In this document: one piece after another, positions 1-8,715 of the stretch
How positions within the stretch are numbered: the first letter of the stretch is position 1
How the letters are laid out: the number at the start of each line of letters is the position of its first letter
Assembly: GCA_965219705.1 (NCBI GenBank)
Contig: OZ244789.1
Span: forward strand, 2,232,001-2,296,000
Direction: 5' to 3'
Source: JAJECS01 sp965219705
GTDB taxonomy: Bacteria; Chloroflexota; UBA11872
Length of the DNA: 64,000 bases
The notes under the pieces: model-generated
The model's input: the letters and a program-made list of their open reading frames with translations, nothing else
Told to the model about the DNA's origin: nothing
The model's database searches: none
Made by a program: the position numbers and the translations under genes

Positions 1-1262
1 CGGCCGATCACCGGCGGGTCCGCACGCCGCAGCCGCGCGGCCAGCGCCTGCCCGCCGCCCGCAAGCCGGATGGCGTAGCTCGGGAGCACTTGCCCGGGAA
101 GCGCGCCGCCGCCAACCGCCGACTCCGATGCCTCGACGCTGGCTCCGGCGACGCTGCGCGCCATCCGGCGCGCCCGCGCGCGCAGGGCCGCGGGCTGAGC
201 GGCGATCATCTGCCAGACAGGAATGCTGGTCTCGGCTTCGCCCAGCAAGTAGTGGGCGAGCGTGGCCTGCAGCGCCGCGAGCGTGAGTGCGTCGCACCGC
301 AGCGCGCGCGCCAGCGGGCGCCGGGCAATCCGCTCAACATATGCGGCGTTTCCGGCCGCAATGCCGGCCTGCGGACCGCCCAGGAGCTTGTCGCCCGAGA
401 ACGTCACGACGTCGCAACCCGCGGCAAGCGCGTCTTGCACGCGCGGCTCGTTGACCAAGCCGAACGGTGTGGGGTCGAGCAAGGTTCCCGAGCCAAGGTC
501 GCTGATGAGCGGCACGGCGTGCTCGTGCGCCAGACGCGCCAGCGCGGCGAGATCGGGGGACTCCGTGAAGCCAATCTGGGCAAAGTTGCTCCGATGCACG
601 TGCAGGATCGCCGCCGTGCGATCGCCCAGAACCTCCGCATAGTCCTCGAGCCGCGTCCGATTGGTCGTGCCCACGTCGCGGAGCACGGCGCCGCTGGCGG
701 CGAGAATTTCCGGCACGCGAAACCCGCCGCCGATCTCGATCGCCTCGCCGCGACTCACCAGCACTTCGCCGCCGGCGGCCAGCGCCTCGAGGGCGAGGAA
801 TGTGGCTCCCGCATTGTTGTTGAGCGCGATGGCGGCCGGTGCGCCCGTGATCGCGCGCAGGCTCGCGGCCACCGCCTCCCCGCGCCGTCCGCGCCGGCCC
901 GTGTCGAGGTCCATCTCCAAAGCGGCATATCCCGCGCCGGCCGCCTGAGTGGCGGCAAGCGCTCGGTCGCTCAGGGGCGCTCGTCCGAGATTCGTGTGGA
1001 TGATTACGCCGGTTGCGTTGATCACGGGTCTTGGGGCATCGCGCAGCAGCAGCTCGGCTCGCAGCGCGGCCGCGTCCGCCAGTGCTTCGAGGCTTGGTGC
1101 GGCGCGTCCGCGGCCTATGGCGTCGCGGGCTGTGGCGATCTCCGCGCGCGCGGCCGACACCAGAAGCGCGTTTGGCATCTCACTGTCAAGCGCCGCCGCC
1201 TGCGCGACGCGATCGACCGACGGCAGGTCCCGCCAGGCCGCGCTGCCGTCGTTAGGCGCCAT
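1..1262 (-). CDS. selA: L-seryl-tRNA(Sec) selenium transferase, C-terminus cut by window edge
   Basis: SelA is a PLP enzyme that converts seryl-tRNA(Sec) to selenocysteyl-tRNA(Sec) using selenophosphate. I translated the minus strand from the ATG at 1262; the frame stays open to base 1, giving about 420 residues of a family usually near 460. Diagnostic stretches are VINATGVIIHTNLGRAPLS at residues 80-98 and the PLP-lysine region TFSGDKLLGGPQAG, with the lysine near residue 292. The start overlaps the apgM stop by 11 nt, so the two genes are probably co-transcribed. SelA implies that the genome also has selB, selD and tRNA-Sec; none is in the window. The tRNA-Ser at 3538 has anticodon GGA and is not tRNA-Sec. 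Confidence 0.93.
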   Translation of the reverse strand, partial: MAPNDGSAAWRDLPSVDRVAQAAALDSEMPNALLVSAARAEIATARDAIGRGRAAPSLEALADAAALRAELLLRDAPRPVINATGVIIHTNLGRAPLSDRALAATQAAGAGYAALEMDLDTGRRGRRGEAVAASLRAITGAPAAIALNNNAGATFLALEALAAGGEVLVSRGEAIEIGGGFRVPEILAASGAVLRDVGTTNRTRLEDYAEVLGDRTAAILHVHRSNFAQIGFTESPDLAALARLAHEHAVPLISDLGSGTLLDPTPFGLVNEPRVQDALAAGCDVVTFSGDKLLGGPQAGIAAGNAAYVERIARRPLARALRCDALTLAALQATLAHYLLGEAETSIPVWQMIAAQPAALRARARRMARSVAGASVEASESAVGGGALPGQVLPSYAIRLAGGGQALAARLRRADPPVIG

Positions 1263-2526
1263 ACTTCGCGAGCCGCTGCCCGTGCGCCAGCATGAGCGGC
1301 AGGATCGAGCGCGCTGGGATGTGGCCCAGCCCCCCGCTGAAGCAGGCGGGCTCGCTGAACGCCTCGACGTTGTCCGATCTGGCAAGCGCCCCCCACAAGA
1401 TGAGCGGTACCGGATGCCATGAATGTGCCCGAAGCTTGGCTGGCGTCGAATGGTCGCCGGTCACGACCAGCACGTCCGGATTGAGGGCGCGCACCCGCGG
1501 CAGCCAGCGGTCGACCGCCTCGATGGCGCGCGCCTTGCCGTGGAAATCCCCGTCCTCCCCGAGCGTGTCCGTCTCTTTGATGTGCACGAAGAACAGGTCA
1601 AACGCGTCCCAGGCCTTCTCAAGTTCCGCAATCTGGTTGCCAGGCTCGTCGGTGACCGGCAGCACGGTCATCCCGACGGCGCGGGCGACGCCCCGGTACA
1701 TGGGATAGGCGGCCAGGCACGCCGCCCGCAGGTTGAATCGGGACTCCAGCGACGGCAACGGGCGGTACCGGCCGTAGCCGCGCATGAGCACAAAGTTGAC
1801 CGGCTGCTCGTCGCCGATGCGCTCGTGGACCTGGTCGGTAATGCTGGCCAGGACCCGGCTCGTATGCTCCGCCGCGGGATGCAACGCCTCGGGAGGCAGC
1901 GGCGGCACGCCCGTCGCTTGCGGATCGGTTTCGCGCACGCGCGCGTCCAATCCCTCGCCTCGCAGCACCAGCACGGCACGGTGCCGCCGCTCAGTCGCCA
2001 ACTCGATGCTGACGCCCGGCGCTTCGATGCCGTTGAGCCTCGCGATGAGCCGCTGGTTGAGTTCCGTTGAGATGCGACCCGCCCGGCGGTCACTGATGTT
2101 GCCGTCGGCCTCGAGGGTGCAGAAATTCAACCGCACGGCGAGGTCGTGCTCGCCTAGGTTGATCCCAAGGCCAATCGCCGAGAGCGCGCCACGCCCGATG
2201 CTATCGGCGACCGGGTCGTAGCCGAACAGCGACAGGTGACCGGGCCCGCTGCCCGGCGTGATCCCGATTTCCATCGGGTGGTGCACGCCCGTCACGCCCT
2301 CGCGCGCCAGCTGATCGAGATTCGGCGTGTCGGCCGCCTCGAGTTCGGTCGGCCCTCCCGGAACCATAGGCAATCCGCCAAGGCCGTCGAGAACGATGAG
2401 CACTAGCTTGGTCGTCGCTGGCTGCGCCAACGAGGACAGTAACTCGCCCGTGACTGCTCCGCCGGTGGGGATCCCGGCGCAGAGCTTATCATCGGGCCGG
2501 TGCGGCTTCTCTGAAGTTGCGGACAT
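1252..2526 (-). CDS. apgM: 2,3-bisphosphoglycerate-independent phosphoglycerate mutase, archaeal type
   Basis: Interconverts 3- and 2-phosphoglycerate in glycolysis and gluconeogenesis. The 424-residue product has the alkaline-phosphatase-superfamily metal centre of the ApgM group: LIVLDGLGG with the aspartate near residue 47, PGSGPGHLSLFGYDP at about 91-105, FVHIKETD in the second half, and VVTGDHSTPAKLRAHSWHP near the C-terminus. The first ~40 residues precede the usual family start (KLVLIVLDGLGG), so the ATG at 2526 may be too far upstream, although no better ATG is visible. Only 16 nt separate this start from the divergent cysK start, so their promoters must overlap coding sequence. It is followed with an 11-nt overlap by selA. 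Confidence 0.93.
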   Translation of the reverse strand: MSATSEKPHRPDDKLCAGIPTGGAVTGELLSSLAQPATTKLVLIVLDGLGGLPMVPGGPTELEAADTPNLDQLAREGVTGVHHPMEIGITPGSGPGHLSLFGYDPVADSIGRGALSAIGLGINLGEHDLAVRLNFCTLEADGNISDRRAGRISTELNQRLIARLNGIEAPGVSIELATERRHRAVLVLRGEGLDARVRETDPQATGVPPLPPEALHPAAEHTSRVLASITDQVHERIGDEQPVNFVLMRGYGRYRPLPSLESRFNLRAACLAAYPMYRGVARAVGMTVLPVTDEPGNQIAELEKAWDAFDLFFVHIKETDTLGEDGDFHGKARAIEAVDRWLPRVRALNPDVLVVTGDHSTPAKLRAHSWHPVPLILWGALARSDNVEAFSEPACFSGGLGHIPARSILPLMLAHGQRLAKYGA

Positions 2527-2542
2527 CTAGCGAGAGGCGCCG

Positions 2543-3505
2543 GTGAATGCAGACGCGCCCGGGCGCGTTCCGGGCATCGCGGACAGCGTGACGGAACTTG
2601 TTGGCAATACACCCCTCGTGCGGCTGAATCGGCTTACGCAAGGGCTCTCCGCCAGCATCGCCGCCAAATGCGAGTTCTTCAATCCGGGCGGCAGCGTCAA
2701 AGATCGCATCGGGCTGGCGATGATCGACGATGCGGAGCGGGAGGGCCGCATTGCCCCCGACCGCACCGTGATCGTCGAGCCGACCAGCGGCAACACGGGC
2801 ATTGCCCTCGCCATGGTGGGTGCGGCCCGTGGCTATCGCGTCATCATTACGCTGCCCGAGACCATGACCATCGAGCGCCGCAACCTGCTGCGCGCCTTTG
2901 GCGCGGAGGTGGTGCTCACGCCGGGCGCGCAGGGCATGGTCGGCGCCATCGATCGCGCGCAGCAGATCGTCGACGGCACTCCCAACGCGTGGATGCCGCA
3001 GCAATTCCGCAACGCCAGCAATCCCGAGGCGCACGCGCGAACGACCGCCGAGGAGGTTTGGCGCGATACCGACGGCGCGGTTGAAATTTTTGTGGCCGCG
3101 GTCGGGACCGGGGGCACCATTACGGGTACGGCGCGCGCCCTCAAGCAACGCAAACCGTCCCTGCAATTCATTGGCGCCGAACCCGTTGGCAATCCGGTCA
3201 TCACCAGCGGCCGCGCCGGACCGCATCGCATTGAAGGCATCGGCGCCAACTTCGTGCCTGAAGTCTTCGAGCGCGACCTCGTGGACGAGATCTTGCTCGT
3301 GGACGACGGCGACGCGGAGGAGACGGCCCGCCGCCTGGCCGCGGATGAGGGCCTGCTGGTTGGCGCCTCGGCCGGGGCGAACGTTTGGGTCGCCCTGCAG
3401 GTCGCCGCGCGGCCCGAGAATCAGGGCAAGCTCATCGTGACGGTGCTTTGCGACGGCGGCGATCGCTATCTGACCCACCCGATGTTTGCCGGCTTGGACG
3501 TCTGA
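2543..3505 (+). CDS. cysK: Cysteine synthase A (O-acetylserine sulfhydrylase)
   Basis: PLP enzyme making L-cysteine from O-acetylserine and sulfide. Its 320 residues match the usual family length. NPGGSVKDRIGL carries the PLP lysine (K53); the substrate loop TSGNTG is at 81-86; the phosphate-binding glycine loop GTGGTITGTA lies mid-protein; and the C-terminal part has VGASAGANV. The ATG at 2543 follows the purine-rich stretch GCGAGAGG. It is divergent from apgM and followed by tRNA-Ser. O-phosphoserine- or homocysteine-using relatives (CysM, cystathionine beta-synthase) share the fold, but length and motifs fit CysK best. Confidence 0.93.
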   Translation: MNADAPGRVPGIADSVTELVGNTPLVRLNRLTQGLSASIAAKCEFFNPGGSVKDRIGLAMIDDAEREGRIAPDRTVIVEPTSGNTGIALAMVGAARGYRVIITLPETMTIERRNLLRAFGAEVVLTPGAQGMVGAIDRAQQIVDGTPNAWMPQQFRNASNPEAHARTTAEEVWRDTDGAVEIFVAAVGTGGTITGTARALKQRKPSLQFIGAEPVGNPVITSGRAGPHRIEGIGANFVPEVFERDLVDEILLVDDGDAEETARRLAADEGLLVGASAGANVWVALQVAARPENQGKLIVTVLCDGGDRYLTHPMFAGLDV

Positions 3506-3537
3506 GGGCGCGGCTCCCGTTGGTAGCATGCCCGTGT

Positions 3538-3621
3538 GGAGAGGTCGCCTAGAGGCTTAGGGCGCACGCCTGGAAAGCGTGTAGGGGACTCCCCTCGTGG
3601 GTTCGAATCCCACCCTCTCCG
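3538..3621 (+). tRNA. tRNA-Ser (anticodon GGA)
   Basis: The acceptor arms GGAGAGG (3538-3544) and CCTCTCC (3614-3620) pair perfectly. The anticodon loop CTGGAAA sits between CACGC and GCGTG and gives anticodon GGA. A long class II variable arm (GGGGACTCCCC) and a T-arm GTGGG-TTCGAAT-CCCAC follow. Discriminator base is G and CCA is not encoded. The acceptor stem has 7 bp and the anticodon is not UCA, so this is a normal serine tRNA rather than tRNA-Sec. Confidence 0.96.
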
Positions 3622-3699
3622 CCCACCATCCCGACGATTTGCGACTCGCCCGCTGCCCCAGTCGGTGCATCCCGTTGGGGCGCCACTCGTAGGACGACG

Positions 3700-3815
3700 C
3701 TGCGATTTCTCCCGTGCGGGAGAGGGCCAGAGACTGCCCCGGACCCCGTATCGAGTACGGGGCGGGCTTTGATCCGGGGGTGAGGACCTAGCCCCCTGCC
3801 TCATGGGAGAACACT
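3700..3815. repeat. Dispersed REP-like intergenic repeat
   Basis: A hairpin-rich block containing CTCCCGTGCGGGAGAGG and the palindrome CCCCGTATCGAGTACGGGG (3744-3762), followed by a GGGGGTGAGGA...CCCCCT motif. Similar blocks recur at 50258-50402 and 51381-51432, always between genes. The rest of the 3622-4030 gap holds no convincing gene. Confidence 0.6.
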
Positions 3816-3960
3816 GGAGCGGTGATCACACCACGACATCGCTTCGAGACTACATGGCCCAGCCTCGCAGACTCGCGCCGGCCGACATGTCGGTCGTTGG
3901 AGTGCGCGTGGGAACCCATGTCCTCCGCCAGGGACTATTAGCCATGACTTGCATCGTCTC

Positions 3961-3979
3961 TTAGTAGATACTAACCTTC
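3961..3979. promoter_or_regulatory. Possible DtxR/IdeR-like metal-responsive operator
   Basis: TTAGTAGATACTAACCTTC contains a 6-bp inverted repeat (TTAGTA-GA-TACTAA) and agrees with the DtxR/IdeR iron-box consensus (TTAGG-N-TAG-N-CTAACCTAA) at most outer positions. It lies about 50 nt upstream of the iron-type binding-protein start. The match is by eye and its function is inferred. Confidence 0.35.
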
Positions 3980-4030
3980 GCGCATAGGGCCCGCTTGCAT
4001 GTGCGGACCCCAGCCTGTCGGGAGATCCAT

Positions 4031-5104
4031 ATGGCGCTCACCCGCCGCGCTCTCATCGGTGGAGCCGTGGCCTCTACGGCCGCCTTGCCCTTGCTTGCCG
4101 CCTGCGGCGAACCCAAGGTTGTCGAAAAGGTCGTCGAAAGGGTCGTCACGGTCACTGTGACCGAGCCGCCCAGCGAGCCGCAGCGCCTGGTCGTCTACTC
4201 GGGTCGCAGTGAGTCCCTGGTCGACCCTGTCATCCAGCAGTTCGGCGCCACGTCCGGTCTGGACGTGCAGGTCAAGTACGCCGGCACGCCGGCGCTCGCC
4301 GCCACGTTGCTGGAGGAAGGCGATGCCTCGCCGGCCGACGTGTTCTTCGCCCAAGACCCTGGGGGACTGGGCGCGGTGGAGTCGCTGCTGTCACCCCTGC
4401 CCGCATCCGTTTTGAGCCGAGTGCCCGCCTGGGCCCGCTCGCCAAAAGGCCTCTGGACCGGCATCTCGGGCCGCGCGCGGGTCGTCGTGTACAACACCGA
4501 CCGCCTCAGCCCTGCCGACCTGCCCGACGATCTGTGGGGCTTCACCGACCCCAGCTGGCGCGGCCGCCTCGGCTGGCCGCCGACCAACGCCTCGTTCCAG
4601 ACCATGGTCACCGGCATGCGCGCCTTGTGGGGTGACGACCGCACCCGTGAATGGCTCGATGCCATGCACGCCAACGAGATTGGGATCTACCCCAAGAACA
4701 CCCCCATCGTCGCCGCCACGGCCGCGGGCGAGATCGACGGCGGCCTCGTGAACCACTACTACCTGCACCGCTTCCTGGCCGAGGAGGGCGAGACCTTCGC
4801 CGCCCGGAACTATCATCTTCCCGACGGCGGACCCGGGTCGCTCGTAATGGTCGCGGGCGCCGGCATTCTCGGCACCGCCGCCAACCGACCCGCGGCCGAG
4901 CGATTCCTCGACTTCCTCCTCTCCGCCGTCGGTCAGCAGTACTTCGCCAGCGCCACGCATGAATACCCCTTGGTCGAAGGCGTGAAGGCGTCGCGGCTGC
5001 TGACGCCGCTGGCCGACATCAAGAAGCCGGAGATCGCGCTGAGCGATCTCGCCGACCTGGAAGGAACCCAAGCCATGCTGAGGGAAGCTGGAATACTGCC
5101 CTAA
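4031..5104 (+). CDS. Iron-type ABC transporter substrate-binding lipoprotein (FbpA/AfuA-like)
   Basis: Extracellular binding protein of a ferric-iron-type ABC importer (type II periplasmic-binding fold). I place the start at the ATG at 4031, preceded by GGGAGATCC, rather than an in-frame ATG at 3995; this gives 357 residues beginning MALTRRALIGG. The signal peptide has paired arginines (Tat-like) and a lipobox LAAC followed by a short valine/lysine/glutamate-rich spacer. The mature part has LVVYSGRSESLVDPVIQQF, ADVFFAQDPGGLGAV and GEIDGGLVNHYY, all typical of FbpA relatives. The permease gene starts 2 nt after its stop. Other small anions are possible ligands. Confidence 0.88.
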   Translation: MALTRRALIGGAVASTAALPLLAACGEPKVVEKVVERVVTVTVTEPPSEPQRLVVYSGRSESLVDPVIQQFGATSGLDVQVKYAGTPALAATLLEEGDASPADVFFAQDPGGLGAVESLLSPLPASVLSRVPAWARSPKGLWTGISGRARVVVYNTDRLSPADLPDDLWGFTDPSWRGRLGWPPTNASFQTMVTGMRALWGDDRTREWLDAMHANEIGIYPKNTPIVAATAAGEIDGGLVNHYYLHRFLAEEGETFAARNYHLPDGGPGSLVMVAGAGILGTAANRPAAERFLDFLLSAVGQQYFASATHEYPLVEGVKASRLLTPLADIKKPEIALSDLADLEGTQAMLREAGILP

Positions 5105-5106
5105 GC

Positions 5107-6768
5107 ATGGTGTCGATCGCGCGCGTGATTCGCGTCGCCGCGCCCAGCGGTCCCATTGGGCGGATGGGCCGCTGGCCGCGTGCGCCCGCCGCGCTCTGGG
5201 TCCCGGCGCTGGCGGTCGGCCTGCTGCTCGCGTTGCCGCTCGTCTATCTCGTGATCCGTACCGCCGGGGCCGGTGACGACGCCTGGGCTCTCCTGCTGCG
5301 TTGGCGCACCGCCATGATTCTGCTGCGCACCCTGGCCCTGGTGGTCACGGTGACCGTGGCATCGGTCGTCATCGCGGTGCCGGTTGCCTGGCTCACCGTC
5401 CGCAGCAACCTGCCGTGGCCGCGCTTCTGGAGCGTTGTCGCGGCCCTGCCCCTCGTGATTCCCAGCTTCGTCGCCGGGCTGGTCGTCCAGGTGGCGCTCG
5501 GCCCGCGCGGCATGCTGCAACAGGCGCTCGAGCCGCTCGTCGGCGTCACCGAGCTGCCATCGATCTACGGATTCCCCGGCGCCGCGCTGACGCTGACGCT
5601 GCTCAGCTACCCCTACGTTCTCCTGCCCGCGCAATCGAGCTTGCGGCGGCAGGACCCATCGCTCGAGGACGCCAGCCGATCCCTCGGGCACGGCCGCCGC
5701 GCGACCTTCCGCCGCGTAACGCTGCCCTTGCTTGGCCCGGCCGTGGCCGCCGGTTCACTGCTGGTGGCGCTCTATACCCTCACCGACTTCGGCGCCGTGT
5801 CGCTGCTTCGGTACGAGACCTTCACCTGGGCGATCTTCGTGCAATTCGAGTCGGCCTTCGATCGCGGGTTGGCCGCCGCCTTGTCGCTGGCGCTGGTCGC
5901 GCTTGCCGCCGCCATCCTGGCCGTCGAGGCCCTGGCACGAGGACGCGCCCGCTTTCACGGCGTGGGTCCAGGGGTAACCGCTGAGCCCAGGCGCGCCCAC
6001 CTCGGACGCTGGATGCTTCCCGCGCTTGGTTTCATGGCGGCGCTGGGCGCGCTTGCCTTGGTCGGACCGATGGGCGTGCTGGTGTACTGGGTCGGCCGAG
6101 GCCTCGCAGCGGGTGAGGCGGTGATTGGCGTCTGGGAGCCCCTATTGAACTCCGTGCTCGTCGCCGCGCTTGCCGCACTCGCGGCGGCCGTCGCGTCATT
6201 GCCGGTCGCCGCCCTTGTCGTCCGCTACCCCAGCCGGTTCGCCTGGCTGATCGAGCGGGCCACCTATACCGGCTTTGCCCTGCCGGGCATTGTGGTTGCC
6301 ATCTCGCTCGTCTTCTTTGCCGTCAATCTCGCGCGACCGCTTTACCAGACGTTGCTCTTGCTCGTTTTGGCCTACGTCGTGCTGTTCTTTCCCGCCATGC
6401 TCGCCGCCGTGCGCACGTCGCTCGCGCAAGTGCGTCCGAATGTGGAAGACGCCGCCCGCACCTTGGGGCGGTCCCCCATCGCCACGCTCCTCCACGTCAC
6501 GCTGCCGCTGATCTGGCCGGGCATCGCCTCGGGGATTGGGCTGGTATTCCTGCTGACGATGAAGGAGCTCCCCGCAACCCTCATCCTCGGGCCCATCGGC
6601 TTCAAAACGCTGGCTACGACGACTTGGTCGGCGGCCTCGGAGGCCTTCTTTGCGCGCGCGGCAATGTCGGCGCTGCTGATCGTCCTGGCCGCCGGCGTGC
6701 CGTTGCTGTTGCTGCGTCTCCGCATGGGGCGGGCGCCGCGGCAGGCCGCACCGCTCCCGCGACTCTAG
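5107..6768 (+). CDS. Iron(III)-type ABC transporter permease, two fused halves
   Basis: A 553-residue membrane protein of the FbpB/ThiP type, in which two six-helix permease halves are fused. Two EAA-type coupling loops are visible: EDASRSLGHGRRATFRRVTL in the first half and EDAARTLGRSPIATLLHVTL in the second; each would dock an ATPase subunit. It directly follows the binding-protein gene and ends before an unrelated aminotransferase. No FbpC-like ATPase is adjacent, so the transporter must borrow one from elsewhere in the genome (the UgpC-type ATPase at 33470 is an unlikely donor) or is incomplete. Confidence 0.9.
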   Translation: MVSIARVIRVAAPSGPIGRMGRWPRAPAALWVPALAVGLLLALPLVYLVIRTAGAGDDAWALLLRWRTAMILLRTLALVVTVTVASVVIAVPVAWLTVRSNLPWPRFWSVVAALPLVIPSFVAGLVVQVALGPRGMLQQALEPLVGVTELPSIYGFPGAALTLTLLSYPYVLLPAQSSLRRQDPSLEDASRSLGHGRRATFRRVTLPLLGPAVAAGSLLVALYTLTDFGAVSLLRYETFTWAIFVQFESAFDRGLAAALSLALVALAAAILAVEALARGRARFHGVGPGVTAEPRRAHLGRWMLPALGFMAALGALALVGPMGVLVYWVGRGLAAGEAVIGVWEPLLNSVLVAALAALAAAVASLPVAALVVRYPSRFAWLIERATYTGFALPGIVVAISLVFFAVNLARPLYQTLLLLVLAYVVLFFPAMLAAVRTSLAQVRPNVEDAARTLGRSPIATLLHVTLPLIWPGIASGIGLVFLLTMKELPATLILGPIGFKTLATTTWSAASEAFFARAAMSALLIVLAAGVPLLLLRLRMGRAPRQAAPLPRL

Positions 6769-6813
6769 GCTTCGGCCGTTGTTGGCCGCGCTGACCGTGA
6801 GTACCATGCGACC

Positions 6814-8112
6814 ATGCTTGCGCTGCTAGGCGGGGACCCGGTTCGCCCCGACCCCTATCCCGCATGGCCGGTCTTCGACGAGTCCGAGGTCAACGCCGTG
6901 GCCGATGTCGTGCGCACCGGTGAGTGGGGGCGGCTCGGCAGCCACCGCGTCATCGCCTTCGAGCGCGCCTTCGCCGCCTTTCAGGGCGCGGCCTACGGCC
7001 TGGCCGTCAACAGTGGTACCAGCGCCCTCGAAATGGGGCTCGAAGCCTTGCGGCTCCCGCGGGGCTCCGAGGTCATCCTGGCGCCGTTCACGTTTATGGC
7101 CAGCGCCACGTCGATCCTCAACGCGGGCTTGGTGCCGGTCTTTGTCGACATCGACCCCGCGACCTACAACCTGGACCCGGCGTGCATTTCCTCCGCGATC
7201 ACCCCGCGCACCTCGGCCATCATGGTGGTGCATTTCGGCGGGCTGGCCTGCGACATGCAGGCGGTGCTCGACATCGCGTCCGCGCACGGCTTGCGCGTCA
7301 TCGAGGATGCGGCGCATTCCCACGCCGGCACCTGGCGCGACCGTGGTTTGGGAACGATCGGCGACGTTGGTTGCTTCAGCTTCCAGGCCAGCAAGAACCT
7401 CAACTCGGGTGAGGGCGGCGCGGTGCTCACCAATGACATCGGCATCTTTTCGCGCGCGATCGCCGAGCACGACCTGTGGGGCGGCGGCGTGCTCGAGCGC
7501 GGTGGACAGCTCGGACGCGGCAGCCTGAGCACCGGGGAGGGCTGGGACTTCACCGTATCGGCCGGTGATCGGCGCATCACCCCGATTCAGGCCGCCTTGC
7601 TCCAGGCGCAGCTCGGCCGGCTGGAGGAGCAGGCGCAACGGCGGGCGGCCAGTGGGAGCTACCTCAACGGCCTGCTGGACGATCTCGAAGGCATCGCGGT
7701 GCGGCGCATTGACGCGTTCGCCACCCGGCCGGCGCATCACGTGTATGTCTTCCGCTATGACCCCGAGCCCTTCATGGGCCTGAGCCGTGCGCGCTTCATC
7801 GAGGCCATGAATGCCGAGGGGATTCCGGTAACCCAGGGCTACCGGCAACCGCTGCATCGCACGGCGCTGTTCGCCAACGTCGACGGCGCGCTGGCGCGCG
7901 CCTGGCCCCGGGGCGACGGAACGCCGGATATCGACTATGCCGAGGTTTCGTGCCCCCACGCCGAGCGCCTCTGCGCCGCCGAGACGGTGTTCCTCACACA
8001 GAATGTGCTGCTGGATGACGAGGCCGGCATGGAGCACATCGCCGACGCGATCGAGAAGGTCCGCGAGCACGCGGACGCGCTGCTCGACACCGACCGTATG
8101 GCTGGAGACTAG
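6814..8112 (+). CDS. DegT/DnrJ/EryC1/StrS-family aminotransferase
   Basis: PLP-dependent sugar aminotransferase or dehydratase of the DegT group, 432 residues. The family sequence is clear: VNSGTSALEMGLEAL (about 66-80), APFTFMASATS, the cofactor aspartate in VIEDAAHSH (D165), and the PLP lysine in FSFQASKNLNSGEGGA (K194). The ATG at 6814 has no strong ribosome site. Its natural substrate is not visible; relatives make amino sugars for glycans or antibiotics, but a catabolic or oxidoreductase-linked role is possible because no glycosylation genes surround it. It stands 45 nt after the iron permease, on the same strand. Confidence 0.88.
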   Translation: MLALLGGDPVRPDPYPAWPVFDESEVNAVADVVRTGEWGRLGSHRVIAFERAFAAFQGAAYGLAVNSGTSALEMGLEALRLPRGSEVILAPFTFMASATSILNAGLVPVFVDIDPATYNLDPACISSAITPRTSAIMVVHFGGLACDMQAVLDIASAHGLRVIEDAAHSHAGTWRDRGLGTIGDVGCFSFQASKNLNSGEGGAVLTNDIGIFSRAIAEHDLWGGGVLERGGQLGRGSLSTGEGWDFTVSAGDRRITPIQAALLQAQLGRLEEQAQRRAASGSYLNGLLDDLEGIAVRRIDAFATRPAHHVYVFRYDPEPFMGLSRARFIEAMNAEGIPVTQGYRQPLHRTALFANVDGALARAWPRGDGTPDIDYAEVSCPHAERLCAAETVFLTQNVLLDDEAGMEHIADAIEKVREHADALLDTDRMAGD

Positions 8113-8126
8113 AGGCTTCCTCTAGT
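8108..8126 (+). terminator. Possible weak terminator hairpin
   Basis: ACTAGAGG-CTT-CCTCTAGT forms an 8-bp stem with a 3-nt loop and overlaps the aminotransferase stop codon. It lacks a clear T-tract, so termination is uncertain. The remaining bases to 8248 show nothing else. Confidence 0.3.
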
Positions 8127-8248
8127 CCACGCTCTGACGGAAACTCCGCCCCCGGGCCTGACGCGCCCACCGCTATTCCTGTAGGTCCAGACTGCGGGTG
8201 GGGCTCGAGTTCGTCGCATCGACTGGCTCGAACCTCTCGATCATTCGT

Positions 8249-8683
8249 TCACAGCCCTTGCAGTCGCGGCCATGCGGGGTGATCGACGGACAGCCGCCGC
8301 GGGCGTCCCTCCGCGTCGACGAACGCGTTCTGGGTTGATGCCGTGGCCAGCAGGGTGTCGCCCCGCCGGATCTCGTAGCGCAAGCGCACCCTCAGCCGTG
8401 AAATCTCGACCACCCACACATCCACCGTCACCAGGTCCTCGCCCTTGGCCGGCGAGACGAAGCGGCAGGCGCACTCCACCAACGATAGAAACACGCCGCT
8501 GGCCGTGAGGTCCGCGTAGCCCAGATCGATCGCCCGCAGCCACCCGAGGCGCGCTTCCTCGAGCCAGAGGATGTAGCTCGAATGGTGCGCGATGCCCTGC
8601 GCGTCGGTGTCCGAGTAGCGCACGCGCAGCGTCTCGCGGTGTGCGGGCGGTCCCTGGGGCGCGTCCCGGCGTTCGCTTGGCAT
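8249..8683 (-). CDS. Acyl-CoA thioesterase, YbgC / 4-hydroxybenzoyl-CoA thioesterase family
   Basis: Single hotdog-fold thioesterase of 144 residues. The family signature RYSDTDAQGIAHHSSY lies at about 22-37 and includes the catalytic aspartate (D27) and the usual glycine and histidines. Members hydrolyse short-chain or aromatic acyl-CoA esters in the cytoplasm; the substrate here cannot be told. It sits on the minus strand downstream of the DUF4432 gene with a 32-nt gap, so the two may share a transcript. Confidence 0.85.
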   Translation of the reverse strand: MPSERRDAPQGPPAHRETLRVRYSDTDAQGIAHHSSYILWLEEARLGWLRAIDLGYADLTASGVFLSLVECACRFVSPAKGEDLVTVDVWVVEISRLRVRLRYEIRRGDTLLATASTQNAFVDAEGRPRRLSVDHPAWPRLQGL

Positions 8684-8715
8684 CGTCCGCGTGATACGAG
8701 CGTGCGAGCGGCGGA

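Noticed and set aside
90..1295. Plus-strand 401-aa frame opposite selA
   Set aside because: It is arginine/alanine-rich shadow coding; the minus strand gives a clear SelA.
2489..3529. Minus-strand 346-aa frame opposite cysK
   Set aside because: Shadow of the CysK frame; no family motifs and no ribosome site.
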